A stretch of DNA of 30,984 nucleotides from JBGTBQ01 sp041749275 (GTDB taxonomy: Bacteria; Acidobacteriota; Blastocatellia; Pyrinomonadales; Pyrinomonadaceae). Both the position numbers and the translations under genes were made by a program. Positions 16,494 through 22,888 of the stretch are shown here, piece by piece (position 1 is the stretch's first letter; the number at the start of each line of letters is the position of its first letter). The notes beneath the pieces are model-generated. The model saw only the letters and a list, made by a program, of their open reading frames with translations. It was not told the origin of the DNA and ran no database searches. The DNA lies in assembly GCA_041749275.1 (NCBI GenBank), contig JBGTBQ010000068.1:1-30984 (forward strand). Reading direction: 5' to 3'.

Positions 16494-16498
16494 CCGTC

Positions 16499-17569
16499 AT
16501 GCCTCTTGATGCGACGACTTTTCTAACGGGCTTCCCCGGCTTCATCGCCGAGCGGCTGGTCGAGCGGCTGGCGCGCGAGGGTGCGCGTTTCCTCCTGCTC
16601 GTACAGCCCGCCTTACTCGCGCGCGCGAGCGAAGACATCGCGCGCATCGCGGAAAAGACGGGCGCGGCGCGGGAGCGCTTCCGCATTCTCGAAGGCGACA
16701 TCACGCGGGAAGGGCTGGGGCTGTCGGCGGATGACCTCACAGCCGCGCGGCGCGAGGCGACGACCGTGTTCCACCTCGCGGCCATCTACGACCTCGCGGT
16801 CGTCCGCGAGACGGCGATGCGCGTCAACGTCGAGGGCACGCGGAACGTCAACGAGTTCGCGCGGGGCCTGCCGAACTTGAGACGTTATCATTACGTCTCG
16901 ACATGCTACGTGGCGGGATTGCGGACGGGACTGATTTTGGAAAGCGAGTTGCGGCACGACACGGGCTTCCGCAATTACTACGAGGAGACGAAGTATCTCG
17001 CTGAAACGGAAGTCGAGGCGCTCAAAGAGGAACTGCCCGTGACGATTCACCGCCCGTCGGTCGTGTGCGGCGACTCGCGCACGGGCGAGACGGCGAAGTA
17101 CGACGGCGTCTACTACCTCATCAACTATCTGCGTTTGCGACCCGATCTGCTCTCGCTCGCCAACATCGGCAACCGCGAGGTGCGCTTGAATGTCGTGCCC
17201 GTGGATTTCGTCGTCGAGGCGATGGTCGCGCTCGCCGCGGACGAGGGGGCAGCCGGCGCGACCGTCCAACTGGCCGACCCCGCGCCGCTCACTACGCACG
17301 AACTATTCGACACTATCGCCCGCACCCTCGCCGGTCGCCCCTCGCGCCTGACCGTGCCTTTGCCTTTCGTACAGGCTTCGCTCAACCTGCGCTTCTCCGA
17401 GATGCTCACGGGCCTTCCGCGCGTCGGCGCACCTTACTTTTTCATCAAGCAGACCTACGACACCAACCGCGCCGAGGAATTGCTCGAACCCCACGGCGTC
17501 CGCTGCCCCCGCTTTCCCGATTACGTCGAGGCGCTGATAGATTACGTCGAGCGGAAGGAACGGGCGTAA
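16499..17569 (+). CDS. Extended SDR reductase, thioester-reductase/fatty-acyl-CoA-reductase-like
   Basis: 356 residues. N-terminal Rossmann motif TGFPGFIA (residues 10-17), VFHLAAIYDL, catalytic-type Ser134 (YVSTCYVAG), and YxxxK at 161-165 (YEETK), then HRPSVVCGDSRTGE. This is the NAD-binding_4 (male-sterility) layout used by thioester reductase domains and fatty acyl-CoA reductases, which reduce acyl thioesters with NADPH. Substrate is unknown; no carrier protein or adenylation gene adjoins. No ribosome binding site is visible before the ATG, and only 5 nt separate it from the PIN-like gene, so it is probably read through from upstream. A 12-bp stem-loop follows its stop. Confidence 0.85.
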   Translation: MPLDATTFLTGFPGFIAERLVERLAREGARFLLLVQPALLARASEDIARIAEKTGAARERFRILEGDITREGLGLSADDLTAARREATTVFHLAAIYDLAVVRETAMRVNVEGTRNVNEFARGLPNLRRYHYVSTCYVAGLRTGLILESELRHDTGFRNYYEETKYLAETEVEALKEELPVTIHRPSVVCGDSRTGETAKYDGVYYLINYLRLRPDLLSLANIGNREVRLNVVPVDFVVEAMVALAADEGAAGATVQLADPAPLTTHELFDTIARTLAGRPSRLTVPLPFVQASLNLRFSEMLTGLPRVGAPYFFIKQTYDTNRAEELLEPHGVRCPRFPDYVEALIDYVERKERA

Positions 17570-17571
17570 AG

Positions 17572-17622
17572 AGAAGGCGGAAGGCAAAAAGAGACGCTGT
17601 AACTTCCGCACTTCCGCCTTCT
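17572..17622 (+). terminator. Stem-loop of heptamer-like repeats after the SDR gene
   Basis: AGAAGGCGGAAG (17572-17583) pairs perfectly with CTTCCGCCTTCT (17611-17622), starting 3 nt after the SDR stop, and is followed by a pyrimidine-rich TTCTCTCGG. It probably ends the SDR transcript. The arms are made of short GAAGGCG-type units like those after other genes in the window. Confidence 0.55.
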
Positions 17623-17639
17623 TTCTCTCGGTCAAGCCT

Positions 17640-17892
17640 TCCGCCACAGAGTGCGCCAACTAAATTTTGGCGAGCCGCCTTCGGCTGGGAGCGCAAGCGT
17701 CCCTCTGGGGGCGCAAGCGTCCCGCTTGCATGAGCGCCGCAGGCGCGAACAAAGGAAACGCCGACATTCAAGGTCGCGTGAACACGCCAGCTTTCTTCGC
17801 GCTGCGCGCTCAGTGCAAGCGGGACGCTTGCGCTCCCAGGACGAGCCAGTTAGTGGTTTCGCCAAACTTTGGCAGGCGCACTCTCCGCCACA
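17640..17892. mobile_element. MITE-like element with terminal inverted repeats and a 9-bp flanking direct repeat
   Basis: The ends are inverted repeats of 26 nt with 22 matches (17648-17673 against 17859-17884; outer part AGAGTGCGCC, inner part TTTGGCGA). Outside them the 9-mer TCCGCCACA occurs directly repeated at 17640-17648 and 17884-17892, as expected of a target duplication. Inside are three copies of a GGGAGCGCAAGCGTCCC-type unit: 17687-17703, 17707-17730 (slightly altered and extended) and, inverted, 17814-17837. No transposase is encoded, so it would be non-autonomous. Its right end stops 8 nt before the -35 box of the perR promoter. Confidence 0.7.
17687..17837. repeat. Palindromic GGGAGCGCAAGCGTCCCGCTTGC-type repeats within the MITE-like element
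   Basis: Two direct copies (17687-17703 and 17707-17730) and one inverted copy (17814-17837, GCAAGCGGGACGCTTGCGCT) share a self-complementary core, GCAAGCGTCCCGCTTGC. The copies can pair with each other across about 100 nt, giving a long hairpin. Such REP-like units are scattered in some high-G+C genomes; here they form the interior of a larger element. Confidence 0.7.
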
Positions 17893-17899
17893 TGGACGC

Positions 17900-17928
17900 T
17901 TGACAAAATCTCAATTTAGAATTATTCT
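17900..17928 (+). promoter_or_regulatory. Sigma-70 promoter of the perR-peroxiredoxin cluster
   Basis: TTGACA (17900-17905, consensus) and TATTCT (17923-17928) with a 17-nt spacer. Transcription would start near 17935, giving a leader of only ~19 nt without a clear ribosome binding site. The -10 box lies within the PerR operator. Confidence 0.8.
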
Positions 17929-17930
17929 AA
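17916..17930. promoter_or_regulatory. PerR box (7-1-7 operator) over the -10 region
   Basis: TTAGAATTATTCTAA is a perfect 7-1-7 inverted repeat and matches the known PerR consensus TTATAATNATTATAA at all but the symmetric fourth and twelfth positions. It covers the -10 box, so a bound PerR would block transcription of its own gene and probably of the following peroxiredoxin gene. Confidence 0.85.
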
Positions 17931-17953
17931 TTCCACCTTAAACCAAAACAATT

Positions 17954-18370
17954 ATGACTTCGGGCAAGAAACATCAGGGTGGTGATGGGCGGGCGCTGAC
18001 GCCTCAGCGGCAGGCCGTGCTTCAGGTGGTCAACGAATCAGTGGATCACCTGACGGCGGGCGAGATTTACGAGGCGGCGCGGCGCGTCCTGCCGACGATC
18101 AGCTTCGCCACCGTCTATAACTCCCTGAAATATCTGACGGAGGCGGGGTTGGTGGGCGAGATCAGCTTCGGCAAAGGGTCGAGCCGCTATGACCGCGAGA
18201 CGGCGCGGCATGACCACGCCGTCTGCACGCGCTGCGACAAGCTGGTGGACTTCGACCTCGAAGAGACGCCGCAACTCGTCCGCGCCGCCGCGCGCCGCTC
18301 GCGTTTCAAGCCGGTGTCAATCCACCTGACTTTGATGGGCATCTGCCCGGACTGTCAGGCGAAAGTTTGA
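17954..18370 (+). CDS. perR: PerR-type peroxide-sensing repressor (Fur family)
   Basis: 138 residues: winged helix (~14-75, TAGEIYEAARRVLPTISFATVYNSLKYL) and Fur dimerisation domain. The five metal-sensing ligands of Bacillus PerR (His37, Asp85, His91, His93, Asp104) all have counterparts shifted by 5: His32, Asp80, His86, His88, Asp99. The Asp at the last site, where Fur proteins have Glu, favours PerR over Fur. The structural zinc site is intact (Cys91, Cys94, Cys131, Cys134). Metal-catalysed oxidation of the His ligands would release DNA. The gene lies behind a promoter with a perfect PerR box, so it is autoregulated, and a peroxiredoxin gene follows 99 nt downstream. No ribosome binding site is evident. 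Confidence 0.92.
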   Translation: MTSGKKHQGGDGRALTPQRQAVLQVVNESVDHLTAGEIYEAARRVLPTISFATVYNSLKYLTEAGLVGEISFGKGSSRYDRETARHDHAVCTRCDKLVDFDLEETPQLVRAAARRSRFKPVSIHLTLMGICPDCQAKV

Positions 18371-18469
18371 GGATCGCCTTGTGACATGGCGTGGCCGTCA
18401 AAGCTCGACGAAACGGCGCGTCCGAATTTCGGAAGTAAGACTGAGACTAACGGAGGAATCATTAACATC

Positions 18470-19015
18470 ATGGCAGAAGCATTAGTTGGCAAACCGGCGC
18501 CGGATTTCGATATGCCGTCAACCAAGAACATCGAGAAGCTGAACGAGAACGTGAAGCTCTCCGATTACAATGGCAAGTGGGTCGTCCTCTTGTTCTACCC
18601 GCTTGACTTCACCTTCGTCTGCCCGACGGAGCTGACCACGTTCAGCGAGCGCATCGGGGACTTTGAAGGCATCGGCGCGGAAGTGATCGGCGTCTCGACC
18701 GACTCCGTCCACTCACACCGCGCGTGGATCAGAACGCCGCGCGAACAGAACGGCGTCGAGGGTCTCAAGTACCCGCTCGCGTCGGACATCACTAAGGAAG
18801 TGGCGCGCAGCTACGGCGTGCTTATCGAGGACAAGGGCATCGCTCTGCGCGGCCTGTTCGTGATTGACCCCGAAGGCATCCTGCGCTATGCGGTCGTCCA
18901 CGATCTCAACGTCGGGCGCTCGGCGGAAGAGACGCTCCGCGTCATTCAGGCGCTCCAGACGGGCGGACTTTGTCAGGCTGAGTGGCGTCCGGGTCAGGAA
19001 ACTTTGAAGGTCTGA
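18470..19015 (+). CDS. 2-Cys peroxiredoxin (AhpC/Prx1 type)
   Basis: 181 residues; reduces H2O2 and organic peroxides in the cytoplasm. Peroxidatic Cys51 is in DFTFVCPTEL and resolving Cys168 in GGLCQAEWRPG; this spacing and FYPLDFTFVCPTE place it in the typical 2-Cys AhpC/Prx1 group. The start chosen is the ATG at 18470 because the conserved domain begins there (LVGKPAPDF); GGAGG at 18452-18456 is 13 nt away, rather far, so a non-ATG start just upstream is possible. It is probably transcribed with perR. A thioredoxin-like protein encoded downstream may recycle it. No ahpF gene is adjacent. Confidence 0.95.
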   Translation: MAEALVGKPAPDFDMPSTKNIEKLNENVKLSDYNGKWVVLLFYPLDFTFVCPTELTTFSERIGDFEGIGAEVIGVSTDSVHSHRAWIRTPREQNGVEGLKYPLASDITKEVARSYGVLIEDKGIALRGLFVIDPEGILRYAVVHDLNVGRSAEETLRVIQALQTGGLCQAEWRPGQETLKV

Positions 19016-19024
19016 AAGTGATTT

Positions 19025-19140
19025 AGCAATCAGCAATCAGCGGTCAGCAGTCAGCTTTTAATTCTTGAGCGAGATGAGTGGATGTCTTTAAGAGTGGCTT
19101 TCTAGATCCGGGTAAAAGCTGACCGTTGATTGCCGACAGC
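19025..19140. repeat. Heptamer repeats forming an imperfect inverted repeat after the peroxiredoxin gene
   Basis: Four consecutive 7-mers of type AGCAATC / AGCGGTC / AGCAGTC (19025-19055) begin 9 nt after the stop. A related sequence in inverted orientation, AAAAGCTGACCGTTGATTGC and onward (19114-19140), can pair with them. It may act as a transcript-end structure between the peroxiredoxin and thioredoxin-like genes. Confidence 0.6.
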
Positions 19141-19156
19141 TATTGAGGTATCAATC

Positions 19157-19642
19157 ATGCCAATGAGGATTGGGACGGAGATGCCGTCTCTGGATGGAGC
19201 GACCGAGTGGTTCAACGCGACGGGCGCGCACGCCGCCGCGGAGGCGAAGGGGCGACCGACGCTGGTGCACTTCTGGTCGGTGAGCTGCGGCATCTGCAAG
19301 GAGAATATGCCGCGCGTCGCCGAGTGGCGCGACACGCGCGCGGGCGAGGGGCTGCGCGTCATCGCCGTGCACATGCCGCGTTACCCCGCGGATACGGATG
19401 TGGAAGCGGTGCGCGATGCCGTCGCCACGTACAACATCACGGAGCCGTGCGCCGTTGATAACGAGCACCGCTTGCGCGATCTCTTCCAGAACGAACAGGG
19501 CTTCGTGCCTGCCTACTATCTTTTCGACGCCGAAGGGAAACTGCGGGGCTTCGCGGCGGGCGAGCGCGGCCTGAGCATGATCGGCTCGGCGCTCGAACGT
19601 GTGCTGGCGGCGACCTCGAAAGAGGCGGTGGCGCAGGGTTGA
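19157..19642 (+). CDS. Cytoplasmic thioredoxin-like protein (TlpA/ResA type)
   Basis: 161 residues with a redox CxxC (Cys44-Gly-Ile-Cys47 in HFWSVSCGICKENMP), the GxxxPAYYLFDAEGKL strand with cis-Pro (FVPAYY), and the AVDNEHRLRDLF segment typical of TlpA-like thioredoxins. Unlike TlpA or ResA it has no signal peptide or TM anchor, so it should act in the cytoplasm. The start is the ATG at 19157, with GAGG at 19145-19148, 8 nt upstream. It follows the peroxiredoxin gene by ~140 nt and ends in a strong terminator, so it is the last gene of the cluster and a candidate electron donor to the peroxiredoxin (inference). Confidence 0.85.
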   Translation: MPMRIGTEMPSLDGATEWFNATGAHAAAEAKGRPTLVHFWSVSCGICKENMPRVAEWRDTRAGEGLRVIAVHMPRYPADTDVEAVRDAVATYNITEPCAVDNEHRLRDLFQNEQGFVPAYYLFDAEGKLRGFAAGERGLSMIGSALERVLAATSKEAVAQG

Positions 19643-19670
19643 TTTAGAGTCGTCTCGTCGGAAAACAGAA

Positions 19671-19701
19671 AGCACCTCCGTCGGACGGAGGTGCTTTTTT
19701 T
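19671..19701 (+). terminator. Rho-independent terminator
   Basis: AGCACCTCCG (19671-19680) and CGGAGGTGCT (19686-19695) form a 10-11-bp stem with a 5-nt TCGGA loop, followed by six T (19696-19701) and preceded by an A-rich stretch. This is a textbook intrinsic terminator 29 nt after the thioredoxin-like gene, and may also serve the convergent minus-strand gene. Confidence 0.92.
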
Positions 19702-19777
19702 GTCGTCTCGTCGAGTCACTGCTTGAAATCGGTGTTGCCGATTATAGAGCCGATTGCGAATCAGGTTGCCAATCGCA

Positions 19778-20305
19778 CTAAAGGCCGCGGAAAATGAAAC
19801 TCAGCAACCAGATGCTGAACCCGATTGAACCGAGGAGCAGGACAAGCAGGACGAGCATGATGAGGCCGACGAAGAGCCAGTCGCCGAGACTCGCGCTGCG
19901 CGCCTCTTCGGGGCCGACGGTGGCGCGCTCGCGCAGCAGTTCGACGTTCATCTGGTTCGATTTCCACGCTACGTCGAAGATGTCGCCGACGACCGGCACC
20001 GCGCCGAGCACGTAGTCAACGGCGATGTTGAGCGCCATTCGCAGGAGCGTGACCTTCGGGACGCGATAACGAACGCCCGCCGCGAGGATGTAGAAAGAGA
20101 CGGCGGTAGTGGCGAAATCGCCGACGCCCGGCACCAGCCCGATAAGTGCATCGAGGCCGATGCGCCAACCCGTGCCGGGGATGCGGAACAGCCCGTCCAT
20201 GTAGCGACTGAGTTGGTCGAGGCTCCGGTCTATGTCTTTCCGTGCCCCCACCTCGCGCGTCGCGCCTCGCTCTTCCGTCCACGTTCTTGCTAACTGCTTG
20301 CTCAT
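19778..20305 (-). CDS. DUF4112 membrane protein
   Basis: 175 residues matching the DUF4112 pattern: DGLFRIPGTGWRIGLDALIG, LVPGVGDFATTAVSFYIL, then LGAVPVVGDIFDVAWKSNQMN. The two PxxGD motifs lie in hydrophobic, half-membrane segments. The C-terminal ~35 residues are strongly hydrophobic, one or two TM helices, longer than in minimal DUF4112 proteins. Function is unknown for the family. The start is the ATG at 20305, with GGAG upstream on the minus strand. It converges on the thioredoxin-like gene, the terminator lying between them, and shows no operon partner. Confidence 0.88.
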   Translation of the reverse strand: MSKQLARTWTEERGATREVGARKDIDRSLDQLSRYMDGLFRIPGTGWRIGLDALIGLVPGVGDFATTAVSFYILAAGVRYRVPKVTLLRMALNIAVDYVLGAVPVVGDIFDVAWKSNQMNVELLRERATVGPEEARSASLGDWLFVGLIMLVLLVLLLGSIGFSIWLLSFIFRGL

Positions 20306-20512
20306 CCCTTCAACTGCTCCTTGTTTATCCGCGATGTGTTACAAAGCGCCGTGCATGACGGCGCGTAAACTCGTCGCAGCCATCACGGGGAGGTTAGATG
20401 CTGTTCCGACTCGGAAGGATAAACGAAAATTAGTGCCGGATTCGTTCCGAAGAGATTAATATACAAAGTCTCAGGATGAAACTCAGCCACGATCCGAGTC
20501 TGGTAAAACATT

Positions 20513-21475
20513 ATGTCGCACAGCTACTCAGTCGAACCGGAAGCGCGGGAAGGGATTGAGGTCTTCTCCCTTTCGGATGGCGCGCGCGCGCGGGTCGAGA
20601 TCGCCCCGTCCCTCGGAAACAACTGCTTCGCCTTCCGCACCTCCGTGGATGTGCTGGAACCGATTGCCTTCTCGGAGTTCCGGCAACGGCCCACGAGCTA
20701 CGGCATCCCCATCCTCTTTCCGTTCCCGAACCGCATCCGCGACGGCAAGTTTTCATTTCGCGGCGAGGAGTATCGCCTCGACCCGCCGCGACATGGATTC
20801 GTGAGGGACAAGGCGTGGACCGTCGAAGGTCACGGCGCTTCCGAAGAGGAGGGGGCGTGGCTCACCTCCAGCTTCGACGCGGCCTCACACGCGCAACAGA
20901 TACTGCGGCAGTTCCCGTTCCCCTTCAAGCTGGAAGTGACCTACAGATTGAGGGAGGGCGTGTTGACGATGGAGACGGCGGCGCGCAACAACGGCGAGCG
21001 GGAGATGCCCGTCGGCTTCGGCATCCATCCTTATTTCCGCAAGCCTTCGCGGGGAGTCGTCACCGTCCCGGCGGCGCACAGGTGGGAACTCTCGGACAGT
21101 CTGCCGACCGGCAGGCTGCTTGCGGTCGAAGGCAATTATGACTTGCGTGGCGGTCAGTCGGTCGAAGGGCTACAGTTCGACGACATCTTCACCGGCATCG
21201 AAGCGGACGAAGGAGGGGACGCACGCTGCACGCTTGATGATCGGGAAAGCGGCACACAGACGGTCATTGAGTTTCCCGTCGCGGAGTTTCCGCACGTCGT
21301 CGTCTACACGCCGCCCGCGCCCCGGCAGGCGATCTGCGTCGAGCCAAACACCTGCCCGACAGACGCCTTCAACCTCGCCGAGCGCGGAGTCGCCAGCGAC
21401 CTCATCGTCCTCGACGCGGGCGAGACGGCGAGGTTCGGCCTACGCATTTACACGAGACCCTCAACATGGGAGTGA
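20513..21475 (+). CDS. Aldose 1-epimerase family protein (GalM-like)
   Basis: 320 residues of the galactose-mutarotase beta-supersandwich fold. It interconverts alpha and beta anomers of aldoses in the cytoplasm. Conserved catalytic positions are visible: His94 (RHGFVRDKAW), the general-acid His172 (GFGIHPYF) and the general-base Glu277 (CVEPNTCPTDAFN), with NRIRDGKFSFRGEEY early. The spacing and CVEPNTCPTDAFN resemble the GalM-like subgroup of broad or unknown substrate. The ATG at 20513 has no good ribosome binding site; no earlier in-frame start is available. Neighbouring genes are unrelated and in the opposite direction, so it is probably monocistronic. Confidence 0.9.
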   Translation: MSHSYSVEPEAREGIEVFSLSDGARARVEIAPSLGNNCFAFRTSVDVLEPIAFSEFRQRPTSYGIPILFPFPNRIRDGKFSFRGEEYRLDPPRHGFVRDKAWTVEGHGASEEEGAWLTSSFDAASHAQQILRQFPFPFKLEVTYRLREGVLTMETAARNNGEREMPVGFGIHPYFRKPSRGVVTVPAAHRWELSDSLPTGRLLAVEGNYDLRGGQSVEGLQFDDIFTGIEADEGGDARCTLDDRESGTQTVIEFPVAEFPHVVVYTPPAPRQAICVEPNTCPTDAFNLAERGVASDLIVLDAGETARFGLRIYTRPSTWE

Positions 21476-21539
21476 AGGTGAGAGATAAAGCGAGAAGCTG
21501 TCGGGAAATATCGTTCCCAAACTATTTCGCAACGCCCGG

Positions 21540-21941
21540 TCATCTGATGAATGTAATCGAACACACGCCCGACGCCGCGATCTTATCCATTTCGTGATGG
21601 TCTGATGTCAGTAGCGTCCCGCCGACTCGATTCGTCAGGGTGATTGCAAAGCAATCTGCCAGAGAAACACCTCCGCCCGCCTTTAGTTTACCCGCGTCTT
21701 TCCAAAACATCTGGTCAAAATCATTCCGCTCTATCACTCCGACCGTGGCTAAGTCGCCGATTACAGCCTCCGCGTGCGCCACGCCCATGTTGCGATGGGC
21801 GGCGTAATAAACCTCGCACAAGTTGATGGCGTGCGCGAGGCACTGCGAATTTACGTCGCGGACGGAACTGTCAACTACGTCCGCGCCGGGTTCGTTTCGC
21901 AGCCACGCGATAATCGCTGAGGCGTCGAGGACGTAGATCAT
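21540..21941 (-). CDS. VapC-type PIN ribonuclease toxin
   Basis: 133 residues, the usual size of VapC. The PIN catalytic residues are all present: Asp6 (YVLDASAIIAWL), Glu43 (INLCEVYYAA), Asp96 (VSLADCFAITL) and Asp114 (LLTSDHHEMDKI). It would cleave RNA, probably tRNA or rRNA loops as known for VapC proteins, unless held by its antitoxin. The ATG overlaps the stop of the upstream small gene by 4 nt (ATGA), the classic antitoxin-first arrangement. It differs clearly in sequence and length from the PIN-like protein encoded at 15942-16493. Confidence 0.9.
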   Translation of the reverse strand: MIYVLDASAIIAWLRNEPGADVVDSSVRDVNSQCLAHAINLCEVYYAAHRNMGVAHAEAVIGDLATVGVIERNDFDQMFWKDAGKLKAGGGVSLADCFAITLTNRVGGTLLTSDHHEMDKIAASGVCSITFIR

Positions 21942-22165
21942 CTGCGACGGTCTTCCAGTGCAATCTCTTCGGCTTTGCGGGCGGCGAAGTCTTCGCTGCT
22001 CGTCAGCACGTCACGGTACTTTCCCCGGATGCTCGCCGCCAGACGATTCCTCTCTTCCTGTTCAGTCTTGCGCGCCTCTCCGTCGAGCAACTCGCGGAGT
22101 TGCCGCTGCTCCTCCGGCGAGAGGGCGCGAACCTCTTCGATGATTCTGTCCAGTGTGGCGCTCAT
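21938..22165 (-). CDS. Antitoxin of the VapBC-type pair
   Basis: 75 residues: a helical N-terminal stretch (DRIIEEVRALSPEEQRQLRELL), as in many small antitoxins without an AbrB swapped-hairpin, and a charged C-terminal tail (EEIALEDRRR) of the kind that wraps the toxin. It overlaps the toxin gene by 4 nt. Its family is not one of the standard VapB DNA-binding types that I can name, so autoregulation by direct DNA binding is uncertain. Identification rests largely on the partner and the overlap. Confidence 0.8.
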   Translation of the reverse strand: MSATLDRIIEEVRALSPEEQRQLRELLDGEARKTEQEERNRLAASIRGKYRDVLTSSEDFAARKAEEIALEDRRR

Positions 22166-22261
22166 TCCTTACCGCCTTTCTCCCTGTCTTTTAGAAAGGT
22201 CGCAGTCATCATACGGGAAGCAAAAGAAGAACGGAATTCAACGGCGCGGCGATTTGTCGTT

Positions 22262-22780
22262 CTACACCCGCCCGCGCGCTTCGAGTTTGACCACCATGAC
22301 GGGATGAGTGCCGCGTATTTCGACCGTCTCGAAGCCGAGCCTTTCATACAAACGTATCGCGGGGTTATTCGGCGACACACTGAGCGAGATGGCCGGGCAT
22401 TTGCCTCTCGCGTCCTTTAACAGATGTTCGAGCAAGGCCGTGCCCACGCCCCGGCCCCTGTGCTCCGGCGACACGGCGACGCCCAACTCCGGCGTCAGGT
22501 CGTCCACGTATGCGAATCCTTTATCATCCCCATCCGACAGGCGATACCAGACGGCTCCAATCGGTTGCAGGTTCTCGGAATTCACGGCGATAAACCCCAC
22601 GTCGCCGGCGCGACCCCAGCCCTTCACGTATCTGGAAATGTGCGGGTGATCCAACACGTCTCGCGGATACGGCTCACAGCCCTCTTCGACAAAGAGTGAC
22701 TGGTACAACATCTCTCGCAGGAACGGCTCGTCCGAAGGGTCGGCGGGCCGGATGATGTAGCGTAGCGAATCATTCATCAT
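22262..22780 (-). CDS. GNAT-family N-acetyltransferase
   Basis: 172 residues from ATG 22780; a TTG 9 nt upstream would add only three residues. GGGAAG lies ~10 nt upstream on the minus strand. The acetyl-CoA pyrophosphate-binding motif A is clear (ELGVAVSPEHRGRGVGTALLEHLL), followed by NPAIRLYERLGFETVEIRGTHPVMV (motif B), the standard GNAT end. The N-terminal half (YIIRPADPSDEPFLREML) is typical of RimI-like or generic members. Substrate cannot be predicted. It lies 96 nt upstream of the antitoxin gene on the same strand, with no evident functional tie. Confidence 0.9.
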   Translation of the reverse strand: MMNDSLRYIIRPADPSDEPFLREMLYQSLFVEEGCEPYPRDVLDHPHISRYVKGWGRAGDVGFIAVNSENLQPIGAVWYRLSDGDDKGFAYVDDLTPELGVAVSPEHRGRGVGTALLEHLLKDARGKCPAISLSVSPNNPAIRLYERLGFETVEIRGTHPVMVVKLEARGRV

Positions 22781-22822
22781 GCCCAACACGCTTCCCGCAT
22801 TGCGAAACTTGCGGCGATAAAG

Positions 22823-22860
22823 AAGGGCGGCGGGACGATTGCAGTCGTCCCGCCGCCCTT
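22823..22860 (-). terminator. 16-bp perfect hairpin, terminator of the M16 operon
   Basis: AAGGGCGGCGGGACGA (22823-22838) and its exact complement (22845-22860) flank a 6-nt loop. It is 28 nt beyond the stop of the second M16 gene on the minus strand and followed there by CTTTAT, a modest T-rich tail. Confidence 0.75.
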
Positions 22861-22888
22861 GCGTATAACGGCTTGAGGAACCTCCTCA

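Noticed and set aside
17651..17941. Frames reading through the MITE-like element
   Set aside because: They consist of translated inverted repeats and have no start signals or conserved features.
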